From Autumnicola psychrophila (GTDB lineage: Bacteria > Bacteroidota > Bacteroidia > Flavobacteriales > Flavobacteriaceae): DNA of 64,000 nt. Position numbers and translations under genes: made by a program. Location: the NCBI RefSeq assembly GCF_031846645.1, contig NZ_JAVRHN010000007.1, positions 124,001-188,000 on the forward strand. Direction: 5' to 3'. The notes under the pieces are model-generated. The model saw only the letters and a program-made list of their open reading frames with translations, did not search any database and was not told where the DNA came from. The number at the start of each line of letters is the position of its first letter. Position 1 is the first letter of the stretch. This document shows, in pieces, positions 1 through 8,224 of the stretch.

Positions 1-262
1 CATAACCGATGCTGTCCGGCAGGTAAGTAGTCTTTAAACCATATGAAGCCATGATTAGCTGATGATGAAAAATACACTCCCAAGAATCGAGGTTGATGTC
101 CTTCAGAAATTCCTTTTCACACCAGCCAATTATGTCATCAGGAAATTTTTCTGCCACTTCCCAAAAAGCTGTTGTACAGTCTGAAGTTTCCACAGATTGC
201 TCCTGCCCGTCCTTTAGAACTCGGACAACTTTTTTTCCTTTCGCATGGATTAGGAGAATCAT
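1..262 (-). CDS. 5' part of a putative glycosyltransferase-locus protein, truncated by the window edge
   Basis: An open frame of 87 codons starts with ATG at 262 and runs off the left edge without a stop. It begins MILLIHAKGKKVVRVLKDG and continues with an acidic, aromatic-rich stretch (WEVAEKFPDD, WCEKEF). I recall similar N-terminal segments preceding the catalytic domain in flavobacterial glycosyltransferases of exopolysaccharide loci, but no DXD or other catalytic motif lies inside the visible part. It has the same direction as the rest of the polysaccharide locus and is separated from the next gene by 450 bp of repeats, so it may be the next gene of that locus. Function is inferred, not shown. 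Confidence 0.55.
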   Translation of the reverse strand, partial: MILLIHAKGKKVVRVLKDGQEQSVETSDCTTAFWEVAEKFPDDIIGWCEKEFLKDINLDSWECIFHHQLIMASYGLKTTYLPDSIGY

Positions 263-310
263 ATGGAAACATTAAATTTCTTCAAAAGTAGTATTTTTTC
301 CTCTCTCCAG

Positions 311-329
311 CCCTCTCCAAAGGAGAGGG
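311..329. repeat. Perfect CCCTCTCC/GGAGAGGG hairpin
   Basis: Two 8-bp arms separated by AAA form a perfect hairpin. It lies in the 450-bp gap between the glycosyltransferase ending at 713 and the gene starting at 262. There is no immediate T-run on either side, so a rho-independent terminator is possible but not convincing. It resembles the CCCC/GGGG hairpins found at 44.37-44.69 kb. Confidence 0.6.
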
Positions 330-406
330 AGCATTGCAGATGCAGTAAAACTGAGCGAAATATCTTTTGGAGGGAGTTCCAACGTGTTTGCAATGTGCCT
401 CATGGG

Positions 407-745
407 ATTGCTTCGGCCTAGCGGCCTCGCAATGGCGTACCCCAACCATGTTTTAACCGCTATTGCGAGCGAAGTAAAACGAAGCGAAGTAATCTATTGT
501 GGAGGGAGTTGCCATCATGTGAGAAGTGTGCTTCATGAGATTGCTTCGGTCTGACGGCCTCGCAATGGCGTATTTCAATTGTGTGGTTACCGACTTTGCG
601 ATTGCCACGGCTCTACTGAGCCTCGCAATGACAGAGTGCAACGCAGCGGGATTGCTTCGGCTGAAGCCTCGCAATGACTTGTGGGGAGTACCTATCATGT
701 TTGGAGTTTGCCTCATGAGATTGCGTGGGGCTTCGCCCTCGCAAT
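407..745. repeat. Cluster of six REP-like palindromes (ATTGC...GCAAT family)
   Basis: Six 25-33 bp imperfect palindromes of the form ATTGCTTCGG...CCTCGCAATG lie at about 407-433, 462-494 (inverted), 540-566, 601-629, 651-675 and 720-745. They are joined by partly conserved linkers such as GGAGGGAGTT. Each can fold into a stem with ATTGC/GCAAT ends. The cluster fills the gap 263-712 and the last copy enters the 3' end of the neighbouring glycosyltransferase gene. Open frames crossing the cluster on both strands are repeat artefacts. A second cluster of the same family lies at 9567-9746. Confidence 0.85.
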
Positions 746-1876
746 GACTAACTCCTTATAAAAAGAAATATTCTGCTGTACCACAACTTCCGTTGAAAAT
801 TTTTTAAGAACCTGCTGCCGGGCGGCTTTACCCATGGACTTTGCCTCTTCGGGGTTATTTAAAAGATGCAGGATCTTTTCTGCATAAGCTTTGTGATTTT
901 TAGGATCTTCAGTGTATCCTGTTTTTCCATCAATCATTACTTCTTTTGCCCAACCAATATTAGAAGTCACCAAAGCTTTTTCCATGGCCATGGCTTCCAA
1001 CCAGGTCATGGGCAAAGCTTCGGCAAAACTCGGCAGAACGATCACCGCTGCTTCAGCGATATGTTCCTTTATTTCAGAGTAGCTCACCTCCGGGAAATAT
1101 TTCAGTTGCTCCTTTGCCAAAGGACTTAGTGTTTCACGAAAAATTTCTAGAGTAGATCTCTTTTCAAAAATATCAACTACATCTTTTCCTATCAACCACA
1201 ATTCTGTTTTAGGATTATTTAAAACCACTTCATTGAAGATAATTGCCAATTCCAGCACTCCTTTTTTTCGAATAACCGTTCCAAAATACAGCAGTCGGTT
1301 CTTTATCGGGGATTTTTCTGAGGGTAGAAATTGTGCGGTATCAATACTGTTCGGAATAATTTTAACCGGCCGGTCAAGTTCGAAAATCTCTTTAGTTTTT
1401 TCCGCAGTAAAAGCACTGACTGAAACAAGTGCATCTGCAGATTTCAAAGCTGACTTCTCAAAGAGATAATTCTTATACTTCTGTTTTCTTTCTTCCAAAT
1501 TGCAAAAATAAGCATCCGTACCATGCATGCGAATATCAAGTGGACAGGAGAATTTCATAAAAGCAGTAATTCCGGTCCAGTCGGGAGCTTCCAATATTTC
1601 TATTTTATCCTTCTCAATTTGAGAATTAAGAACTTTCTGAAGATATTTTCTGTAGCGATACCAGCCCATGAAGCTGTACTTACGTTGTTTTATAAAACAA
1701 AATGAAATGCCGTTTTCTTCAAATTTCAGGTCCTGCTTTTGGCCGTAAACAAAAACACTCACTTTAATCTTTTTCTGTATGAGGGAAGAAGCCAGGTTTT
1801 TAATACTAGTGCCCAAACCACCGGAAGGAGTTGATTGGGAATGTGGATATTCTGGGGTGAGAAATCCTATGTGCAT
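713..1876 (-). CDS. Family 4 glycosyltransferase (GT-B fold)
   Basis: This 387-residue protein should transfer a sugar from a nucleotide-sugar donor to the growing surface glycan at the cytoplasmic face. The N-terminal Rossmann half has the Gly-rich loop SGGLGTSIKNLA near residues 18-29. The C-terminal donor-binding half has FGTVIRKKGVLEL and an EX7E motif (EALPMTWLE) near residue 290, typical of GT4. The start overlaps the end of the upstream gene by 10 bp, so the two are translationally coupled. Oddly, the last 11-12 residues (ending IARAKPHAIS) and the TGA stop are encoded by a REP-like palindrome, so the natural C-terminus has been replaced or extended by repeat DNA. Donor and acceptor are unknown. 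Confidence 0.9.
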   Translation of the reverse strand: MHIGFLTPEYPHSQSTPSGGLGTSIKNLASSLIQKKIKVSVFVYGQKQDLKFEENGISFCFIKQRKYSFMGWYRYRKYLQKVLNSQIEKDKIEILEAPDWTGITAFMKFSCPLDIRMHGTDAYFCNLEERKQKYKNYLFEKSALKSADALVSVSAFTAEKTKEIFELDRPVKIIPNSIDTAQFLPSEKSPIKNRLLYFGTVIRKKGVLELAIIFNEVVLNNPKTELWLIGKDVVDIFEKRSTLEIFRETLSPLAKEQLKYFPEVSYSEIKEHIAEAAVIVLPSFAEALPMTWLEAMAMEKALVTSNIGWAKEVMIDGKTGYTEDPKNHKAYAEKILHLLNNPEEAKSMGKAARQQVLKKFSTEVVVQQNISFYKELVIARAKPHAIS

Positions 1877-2940
1877 GGCAGCAGGTTAATATGTTCTTTT
1901 ACCATTTTTTCGAGCGGGAACTGATTTTTAATTAGTGTACTCACATCCTCAGAAATGGTCAGCTTTTCCTGTAGTACTTTTTCCAAAATGGAAGATAAAG
2001 CCTTAATATCTCCCGTCTTAAAGATAAATCCGTTTTTGCCCTCTGCAATAATTTCCGGATTTCCCCCCACGGGAGTGGTTATCACAGGGAGATTGGCAGC
2101 AAGACTTTCTAATATGGACAAGCTAAAGCATTCCATATACGTAGGTTGCAGTAAGAATGAATAATTTTGTAACAAATCCGGTAAATTTGAGGTACTGCCC
2201 CTAAAGCTAAATTGCGGCTCCAGTTTATATTCCCTCACCATCTCTTTTAGTCGGGTTTCCAGAGGACCTACTCCAAAAATGTCAATTTTCAGTAACTGCT
2301 TTTTTTCTTCAGAAAATAAATTTACGGCTTCAATCAAATCCTGAATTCCTTTTGATTCCCTTAAATGGGAAGCAACAATAAACTTACCCGGGTTCTCTTC
2401 TGTCCTTTTCAAATAAATGGAAGCATCAATTCCGTTATAAATTATAGTAGTTTTCTTCTTTAGAAACTGTCCGTAATCATTAGATATACAGTCTTTGGTA
2501 TATTTTGAAACCCCTACAAACTGATTGATATATCTGGAGTAAATTATACCTTTTAACCTATTTTTAATTCTTTTTTTTAACGGAAAACCTTTCAGCGGAC
2601 GCGGATTATGATCTACCGCAATTATATAAGGCTGATTTTTTTCTTTTAGTCGTTTATAAAAGGAAGTGCATAAAGCCAGGAAATGGGTAACGACGATATC
2701 ATATTTTTCTGAGGCTATTCTACTCAAATACTGATCTTCTGCAGAAAGTTCTTCAGAAGCATAAACAGTCAGATTTATATAAAACCTGTGTGGTGTGGAA
2801 TTACTAAAGAACCAATCAACCTGAAATCCCTTTGCTTTACAGGCACGATCATATGCCACAAAAAACCTGTCCATTCCTCCAATCCGGTTCGGTTTCAGTT
2901 CATAGTTGCAAATCACCGCTATGTGTTTCCCGTTGCTCAA
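1867..2940 (-). CDS. Family 4 glycosyltransferase
   Basis: This 357-residue GT-B protein has an N-terminal GGMDRFFVAYDRA loop and a C-terminal GT4 domain with SHLRESKGIQDLI, FGVGPLETRLK and the EX7E motif ECFSLSILE, followed by PVITTPVGGNPEII. The start codon is TTG, and its TTGA overlaps the TGA stop of the upstream gene. The overlap indicates translational coupling, and there is no in-frame ATG nearby upstream. It lies within the nonulosonic-acid part of the polysaccharide operon. Sugar specificity cannot be read from the sequence. Confidence 0.9.
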   Translation of the reverse strand: MSNGKHIAVICNYELKPNRIGGMDRFFVAYDRACKAKGFQVDWFFSNSTPHRFYINLTVYASEELSAEDQYLSRIASEKYDIVVTHFLALCTSFYKRLKEKNQPYIIAVDHNPRPLKGFPLKKRIKNRLKGIIYSRYINQFVGVSKYTKDCISNDYGQFLKKKTTIIYNGIDASIYLKRTEENPGKFIVASHLRESKGIQDLIEAVNLFSEEKKQLLKIDIFGVGPLETRLKEMVREYKLEPQFSFRGSTSNLPDLLQNYSFLLQPTYMECFSLSILESLAANLPVITTPVGGNPEIIAEGKNGFIFKTGDIKALSSILEKVLQEKLTISEDVSTLIKNQFPLEKMVKEHINLLPCT

Positions 2941-4340
2941 TCTTCTGAAAATTCTTTTAAAGTTTTAGCTATTCTTTGACTGGTTCCCTTCAACTGCTTA
3001 CCTATTTGTAGCTTAAGTAACTCTTTTTGTTCTTTAAGGCGGGCGTTGGGATTTTTTAAGCTGAAATTTATTTCCCGTAGCAGCTCCTCTTCATTTTTAG
3101 CAATTGCAACTGCGCCACTTTGTACTACTTTCTCATAATGAGCATATTTTAAAAACCGCTGATCATTATATAAACCATTTTGTTCATTACCAAAAACAGG
3201 ATTAATAACAGGTTTATCAAATAACATAAAGTCCAGGCTCATCGTGGAACACATATTAATACTCAAATCGGAATAACTTAAAATACCTCGTAGATCCACC
3301 AAATCACTTTCTGAAGGCACCCTCTGTGACCAGGGTTCTGGATGATCTTTTCTTGAAATGAACCAGTCTGGATAATTCCACCGAATAAAAGGAAATTTTT
3401 CTTTTAGAAAATTAAATCTTTCAGGTTCTTCCGCAGGGGAAGTCCGTACGAATAAATTCACAGGTTCAGAAATTGTTCCTTCAGAAATAGCAGTAGCTAT
3501 TATTTCTATATAAAGTTCATCATTCCTGCTGGTCGAAATATCCCCGCAACTGTAACAGATTGTCTTCTTATCTGATGACAAATCGTGCTTCTGATAGAAT
3601 TCCGATTTTTCCATTTGATATTCAGGCATTACATAAGGCTCAAACTGCGGAGTCCCGACCACCCTCAATGCATGGCGGGATGTCCTGGGATAGAAATATA
3701 GTAACTCCTCTTTCATTAAGTCGCTCCAGACCAGGAAGGAATCAAAAGGCGCTGCCATTCTTCCTTTAGATGCCAAGTTGTCCCAGCTAAAAATGAAAGA
3801 GCCCGTCTTTATCTTTAGCTTGTTTGCAGCAAATACCATAGGGACCACATAAGGAGGACGTTGATGAGTAAAGAATAGAAAATCAGGGCGATCAGTCTTT
3901 AAAAATTCTAAACATTCCCTGGAAACCTGATGATTCGCAAGTGAAGTCAATTGTTTCTTTTCAAGGAACCCTATAAAATTTTCAGAATGAAAGTGGCGTG
4001 TCAGATTGTAGATAAGTCTCGTAGCTTTTCCACGGTTTGAATTACTGCTGCTTTTATTTGCTTCTAAATTATCATTAATTCCGAAGAATTTTTTGTGCAA
4101 CTGCAAATGTGCCACTTCTTTAAACTTTCGCCAGAACCATGTTCCAAAAGGCTCTACAAAAACAGGTAATTCTACAACTTTGATATTGTTGGAATTATGT
4201 GACTCAAATACAGATACAGGCAAACCGGAGTAAATAATAACATTCTCAAATCGTACAGATGCCTCGCTGAGAAATTCACTTAGACAAAAATTTCTGTAGC
4301 CTACACCATCCGTAATGACCAGCCCAAGAGTTTTATTCAT
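2937..4340 (-). CDS. Putative GT-B-like glycosyltransferase next to the neu genes
   Basis: The product is about 467 residues from the ATG at 4340. In-frame starts at 4355 and 4385 would add 5 or 15 residues, but the protein family-like N-terminus MNKTLGLVITDGVGYRN begins here. I do not recognise a named family. The central part (FFTHQRPPYVVP, SFIFSWDNLASKGRM, LVWSDLMKEELLYFYP) and the later STMSLDFMLFDKPVINPVFG resemble the GT-B layout of CDP-glycerol- or polysialyltransferase-type enzymes. It is the first gene after neuC in transcription order, which makes it the best positional candidate for the enzyme that adds the nonulosonic acid to the glycan. That role is inference from position only. 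Confidence 0.6.
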   Translation of the reverse strand: MNKTLGLVITDGVGYRNFCLSEFLSEASVRFENVIIYSGLPVSVFESHNSNNIKVVELPVFVEPFGTWFWRKFKEVAHLQLHKKFFGINDNLEANKSSSNSNRGKATRLIYNLTRHFHSENFIGFLEKKQLTSLANHQVSRECLEFLKTDRPDFLFFTHQRPPYVVPMVFAANKLKIKTGSFIFSWDNLASKGRMAAPFDSFLVWSDLMKEELLYFYPRTSRHALRVVGTPQFEPYVMPEYQMEKSEFYQKHDLSSDKKTICYSCGDISTSRNDELYIEIIATAISEGTISEPVNLFVRTSPAEEPERFNFLKEKFPFIRWNYPDWFISRKDHPEPWSQRVPSESDLVDLRGILSYSDLSINMCSTMSLDFMLFDKPVINPVFGNEQNGLYNDQRFLKYAHYEKVVQSGAVAIAKNEEELLREINFSLKNPNARLKEQKELLKLQIGKQLKGTSQRIAKTLKEFSED

Positions 4341-4445
4341 ACTTTGCTTGTTCCGCATATATAAAGAAACATAGTTTAACGGCAAAAATAAAAGAAATCA
4401 ACAGTTATTCTGCTAACCGTGAATTATAGAAGACACGGGAGAATT

Positions 4446-5564
4446 TTATATATCCCTAAACTGCTTCTGATGATTAATACTCCAGAATTCTGATGAACTC
4501 AGGGACTCCAGGAACTTTTTATCACTCTTACCGGTACCAAAAGCCGGAATGTACTTTTCTGTAACTGGGTGGGGTGCTTTTAATGCGTTCAGAATATCTT
4601 CCTGCATATATGAAGTATTCAGGATATGAGTGTGCAGCGACCTGTTTTCCTGTCGGGTACCAATGTTTATAGTTGGTATCCCATAATAAGGAGCCTCACG
4701 AATACCCGCACTTGAATTACCTATTATAAATTGGGCATTTTTAAGGAGCACCAGAAAATATTCAAATCGTATGGATGGAAAAACTTTAAATCTTTCATTA
4801 TCCTTTAACCGCTCATACTCTTTTAAAATTAATTCACTCCCCAGATCATTATTGGGATAAACAACCACATAATTACTATTATCTACCAATAAGGCATTTA
4901 CAAAATTCTCTGCATATTCCGACATCTTCTCATATTCTGTGGTAACAGGATGAAACATAGCCACCGCATATTTCTCATAAGGAATTTCGTAGTATTTCTT
5001 CACCTCTTCCAAAGATGCAAGGTTTTCTGAAAACATTATATCCACATCGGGAGAGCCTATATTAAAAATAGATTCTTTGAGTTCTCCCATTTGCACCAGT
5101 CGGTTTTCTGCAGTTTCATTCGAAACAAAATGTACATGACTTAATTTACTAATAGAGTGTCGGATGAGTTCATCAACGGTACCCGAAACTTCCCCTCCTT
5201 CAATATGCGCTACCAGAATATTATTTAAAGACCCTACAATAGCCCCGGCAAGTGCCTCCACCCTATCTCCATGAACTACAATGAGATCCGGCTTCAGTCT
5301 TTTCACATAAGCAGAAAAACCTTCTATGGTTCTTGCCAGGGTGAGATCCATTGTAGCTTCAGAAGTTTCATTACTGAATTCATAGATGTTCTTAAACCGG
5401 CATTTTTCAATTTCGTAAAGCGTATAGCCATATTTCTCTATAAGGTGCATTCCTGTAACAAAAATATGCGCTTCAAAATTCTTATGGTTCTGCAGAATTT
5501 GGAGTAACGATTTTATCTTGCCAAAGTCTGCGCGAGTGCCGGTTAAAAATGCAATTTTCTTCAT
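4446..5564 (-). CDS. neuC: UDP-GlcNAc 2-epimerase, hydrolysing (NeuC/NnaA type)
   Basis: NeuC-type enzymes convert UDP-N-acetylglucosamine to UDP and N-acetylmannosamine, the first committed step of sialic acid synthesis; related enzymes work on diacetamido sugars for legionaminic acid. The 372 residues show the family landmarks TGTRADFGKIKSLL at the N-terminus, VVHGDRVEALAGA, AHIEGGEVSGTVDE, AMFHPVTTEYE, and IGNSSAGIREAPYYGIPTINIG in the C-terminal half. RADFGK in place of the usual start of non-hydrolysing epimerases, together with the GDR motif, supports the hydrolysing class. It directly follows neuB (about 21 bp apart), which fits a biosynthetic cassette. Confidence 0.92.
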   Translation of the reverse strand: MKKIAFLTGTRADFGKIKSLLQILQNHKNFEAHIFVTGMHLIEKYGYTLYEIEKCRFKNIYEFSNETSEATMDLTLARTIEGFSAYVKRLKPDLIVVHGDRVEALAGAIVGSLNNILVAHIEGGEVSGTVDELIRHSISKLSHVHFVSNETAENRLVQMGELKESIFNIGSPDVDIMFSENLASLEEVKKYYEIPYEKYAVAMFHPVTTEYEKMSEYAENFVNALLVDNSNYVVVYPNNDLGSELILKEYERLKDNERFKVFPSIRFEYFLVLLKNAQFIIGNSSAGIREAPYYGIPTINIGTRQENRSLHTHILNTSYMQEDILNALKAPHPVTEKYIPAFGTGKSDKKFLESLSSSEFWSINHQKQFRDI

Positions 5565-5585
5565 TATGGTGTCATTGATTTCTTG

Positions 5586-6632
5586 CTAAGAAACAGCAAG
5601 ATCTTTCCAGCGCAATTGAACATCATCATCAATATCTGTGTCGGCTTTTCTCCCCAGAAGCTCTTTAAATTTTGCGGCCGGAATCTCACCGCTGCCAGGT
5701 CTTTTCACCCAAATATTATCTTTTGTCAAGATTTCCCCTTTTTTGACCGGTGCAATGGTGCAAACAGTGGCAAAGGCAAAGTCTATAGTCACTTTCTCCT
5801 CTGCTGCCGGTTTTTTTTCACCTCCCCGCATAAGGGCAATTTCAGCTGAATTTTTTATCAATTCCCGGCAGGCCTGTTCGTCCATACTACAGGTGATATC
5901 CGGGCCGGTTCGCTGCATATGATCTGTAAAATGTCTTTCCAAAATGGAAGCCCCCAATGCTACTGCTGCAAGACAGGAATTGTTGTTTAGCGTATGATCT
6001 GAGAGTCCGAATACTTTGTCAGGAAAAGCTTCGTGCAGCTGTGACATTGCTCCTAACCTAACTAAGTGGATTGGGGTAGGATATAAATTAGTGGTATGTA
6101 ATAATGCCACAGGCACATTTGCTTCATCAAAAATGGCTACCGCTTTTTGCACACTGGAGATACTGTTCATTCCGGTGCTTAATATCACCGGCTTTCCAAA
6201 AGATGCTATATGCTCCAGCAGAGGATAATTATTGCATTCCCCACTTCCTATTTTGAATGCGGGTACATTAAATTTTTGTAGCCGATTGGCAGCTGCCCTT
6301 GAAAACGGAGTGGAGATAAAAATCATTCCTTTATCTTCAACATACTGCTTTAAACTTAACTCATCCGCTTCATTTAAAGCACAACGTTCCATAATTTCAT
6401 AGATAGAGACATCTGCATTTCCGGGAATAACCTTCTTGGCCGCTGCGGACATTTCGTCTTCCACTATATGTGTCTGATGTTTTACCATCTCGACTCCGGC
6501 ACGTTTGGCAGCATCAACCATCTCCTTAGCGACTTCTAAAGAACCTTCGTGGTTTATACCTATTTCAGCAATAACCAGAGGAGGATAGTCCTCTCCAATT
6601 TTTCGTCCGGCTATTTCTATAAATGGTTTCAT
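5586..6632 (-). CDS. neuB: N-acetylneuraminate (nonulosonic acid) synthase
   Basis: NeuB condenses N-acetylmannosamine, or a related 6-carbon amino sugar, with phosphoenolpyruvate to give the 9-carbon nonulosonic acid. The 348-residue protein has the NeuB TIM barrel (IAEIGINHEGSLEVAKEMVDAA, FISTPFSRAAANRL, FKIGSGECNNYPLLEHIA, LSTGMNS, GLSDHT, ERHFTDHM). A C-terminal SAF/antifreeze-like domain follows (KGEILTKDNIWVKRPGSGEIPA). The gene is 6 bp from neuA and 21 bp from neuC. The enzyme alone does not distinguish Neu5Ac from legionaminic acid, but the absence of the extra dehydratase, aminotransferase and acetyltransferase genes in this window favours a Neu5Ac-type product. Confidence 0.93.
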   Translation of the reverse strand: MKPFIEIAGRKIGEDYPPLVIAEIGINHEGSLEVAKEMVDAAKRAGVEMVKHQTHIVEDEMSAAAKKVIPGNADVSIYEIMERCALNEADELSLKQYVEDKGMIFISTPFSRAAANRLQKFNVPAFKIGSGECNNYPLLEHIASFGKPVILSTGMNSISSVQKAVAIFDEANVPVALLHTTNLYPTPIHLVRLGAMSQLHEAFPDKVFGLSDHTLNNNSCLAAVALGASILERHFTDHMQRTGPDITCSMDEQACRELIKNSAEIALMRGGEKKPAAEEKVTIDFAFATVCTIAPVKKGEILTKDNIWVKRPGSGEIPAAKFKELLGRKADTDIDDDVQLRWKDLAVS

Positions 6633-6638
6633 TCTTCT

Positions 6639-7325
6639 CTATTTTTTTGCTCTTTCCAATAGGAATTCAGCATAGTCAAGATCTTCTCTAAAGTCAATAT
6701 CAACTCCCGCAAAAGGATGGTCCACAATAAACGGAAAATTATTTGGTCCTAATATTTTTTTATTTAATATTAAAGATGCTTTTGTGATATAGAGTAAGCC
6801 GTTTTCAAAATATAGCGGATCAAGATCCTGACTACGTTGTCCCATCTCGTAATTGAACGGCTCGAATCGTTGATTTTCTATTTTACCAAACTTTTGATAG
6901 CTCCTGGTGACCGTCATCAAACTATCGCAATTAATCTCTTTGTATTTTTGAAAAGCTTCTGTCAAAAGATTTTCTGGCCGTAAGGGATTAGTGGGCTGTA
7001 ATAAAATTACATTTTCCACCTCTTCTTTAATCGTTTCAAGTACGTGCTTTAAAACCGAAATGGTATTCGAGGTATCTGTGCTTAAGTTTTCAGGACGGTC
7101 TATGACCTCAACTCCTTCTTTTATAGAAATTTCTTTTATTTTGGCATCATCTGTAGAAACAATTATACGGTCCAAAATATTATTATTTGCCCTGGCATAA
7201 TTAATACTGTGAACAATTAATGGTATACTATCTAGTGGTAATGTATTTTTCCCCGGCAGTCTTTTGGAGCCTCCACGAGCTGGTATTATGACTATATTAA
7301 TCGCTTTTTTCAGATAAGTAGTCAT
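6639..7325 (-). CDS. neuA: N-acylneuraminate cytidylyltransferase (CMP-sialic acid synthetase)
   Basis: The enzyme activates the nonulosonic acid with CTP to the CMP sugar used by the transferase. The 228 residues carry the signature IPARGGSKRLPGKN near residues 14-27, the donor-site stretch RIIVSTDDAKIKEI, the LLQPTNPLRP motif, and HPFAGVDIDFREDLDYAE near the C-terminus, where the acidic residues bind the metal. The gene lies 3 bp after the upstream GT2 stop and 6 bp before neuB, so neuA-neuB-neuC form a compact cassette in that order of transcription. Confidence 0.93.
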   Translation of the reverse strand: MTTYLKKAINIVIIPARGGSKRLPGKNTLPLDSIPLIVHSINYARANNNILDRIIVSTDDAKIKEISIKEGVEVIDRPENLSTDTSNTISVLKHVLETIKEEVENVILLQPTNPLRPENLLTEAFQKYKEINCDSLMTVTRSYQKFGKIENQRFEPFNYEMGQRSQDLDPLYFENGLLYITKASLILNKKILGPNNFPFIVDHPFAGVDIDFREDLDYAEFLLERAKK

Positions 7326-7328
7326 TAA

Positions 7329-8219
7329 TTAATAAGATGGATTTGAAAGCTTATTAAATCTTTTTATTGTTTCTTCAGAAACCGGCTTGCGATATGACAA
7401 AATGTTTTTCAGGTTTAGAATATTTAATCCTAAGGCCTTAAAATATTCTTTTAAAAATCTAAAATCTTTTAATGCATATTTCTGGAAATTTGAAATATAC
7501 AATCTGCCTATTTTTTTTAATACAAGTGGAAAAGGATAATATACTAAATAAAAGGAAGCCGTATTTTTTAATTGCTTTCCAAACCGGAAATAGTTAGCCC
7601 CGGCAATATTTTTCTTCTGCCTTTGTGTGCGATGATTGACAGCAACTTGATACGTAAATAATAAATCATAACCTAATTCAAGTGTCTCCATTGCTACACA
7701 CACTTCTTCTCCGTAGATATCAATCCATATCGGAAATCCCCGGGTCCTGTTATAAATATCTTTTTTTATTGCAAAACCACAGCCAAGGAAATCCTTTACC
7801 AGATAATCGTCCTTCTTTTGTTTTAGATACTGCGGAATGTCATCATCTGATTCAAATATTCCTTTTATTTCTTTAAACGCAATGATTCCTACATTAGGAT
7901 TTCTGGCAAAAAGCTTTTCTGAAATTTTAATAAAATCCTTTTGTAACGGATGGGCATCATCATCAAAGCCAAACAAAATCTTTCCCTTCGCCTTACTGTA
8001 TAAAATGCTCCTCGCTTTTGATGCTCCTAAATTTCCTTCTGAAATCTCCCACTTCACCTGAGGATAAAGTTCGATAATCTTCTCTGAATCATCTGTGCAC
8101 CCATCCAAAAGCACCAGGATTTCATGACGATCAAAAATCAGATATTCCTGAAGCACCTTTAAAGTCCTATGGAGTTCTGCTGATCTGTTATTTGAAACAA
8201 TTAGTACTGAAGCCTCCAT
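7329..8219 (-). CDS. Family 2 glycosyltransferase
   Basis: This 296-residue GT-A protein begins MEASVLIVSNNRSAELHRTL and has the acceptor-facing LDGCTDDSEKII stretch and the metal-binding motif GFDDDAHPL near residue 85. A second conserved region follows (GCGFAIKKDIYN, GEEVCVAMETLELGYDL). It lies between neuA and another glycosyltransferase with 3-5 bp gaps, so it is part of the same transcript. The acidic E-E in GEEVCVAME matches the catalytic-base region of inverting GT2 enzymes. Substrate unknown. Confidence 0.9.
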   Translation of the reverse strand: MEASVLIVSNNRSAELHRTLKVLQEYLIFDRHEILVLLDGCTDDSEKIIELYPQVKWEISEGNLGASKARSILYSKAKGKILFGFDDDAHPLQKDFIKISEKLFARNPNVGIIAFKEIKGIFESDDDIPQYLKQKKDDYLVKDFLGCGFAIKKDIYNRTRGFPIWIDIYGEEVCVAMETLELGYDLLFTYQVAVNHRTQRQKKNIAGANYFRFGKQLKNTASFYLVYYPFPLVLKKIGRLYISNFQKYALKDFRFLKEYFKALGLNILNLKNILSYRKPVSEETIKRFNKLSNPSY

Positions 8220-8224
8220 CTCTT

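Noticed and set aside
453..747. Overlapping open frames on both strands (87 and 73 codons) downstream of the first GT4 gene.
   Set aside because: They consist almost entirely of the ATTGC...GCAAT palindromes, which stay open in several frames; no start context or conserved protein is visible.
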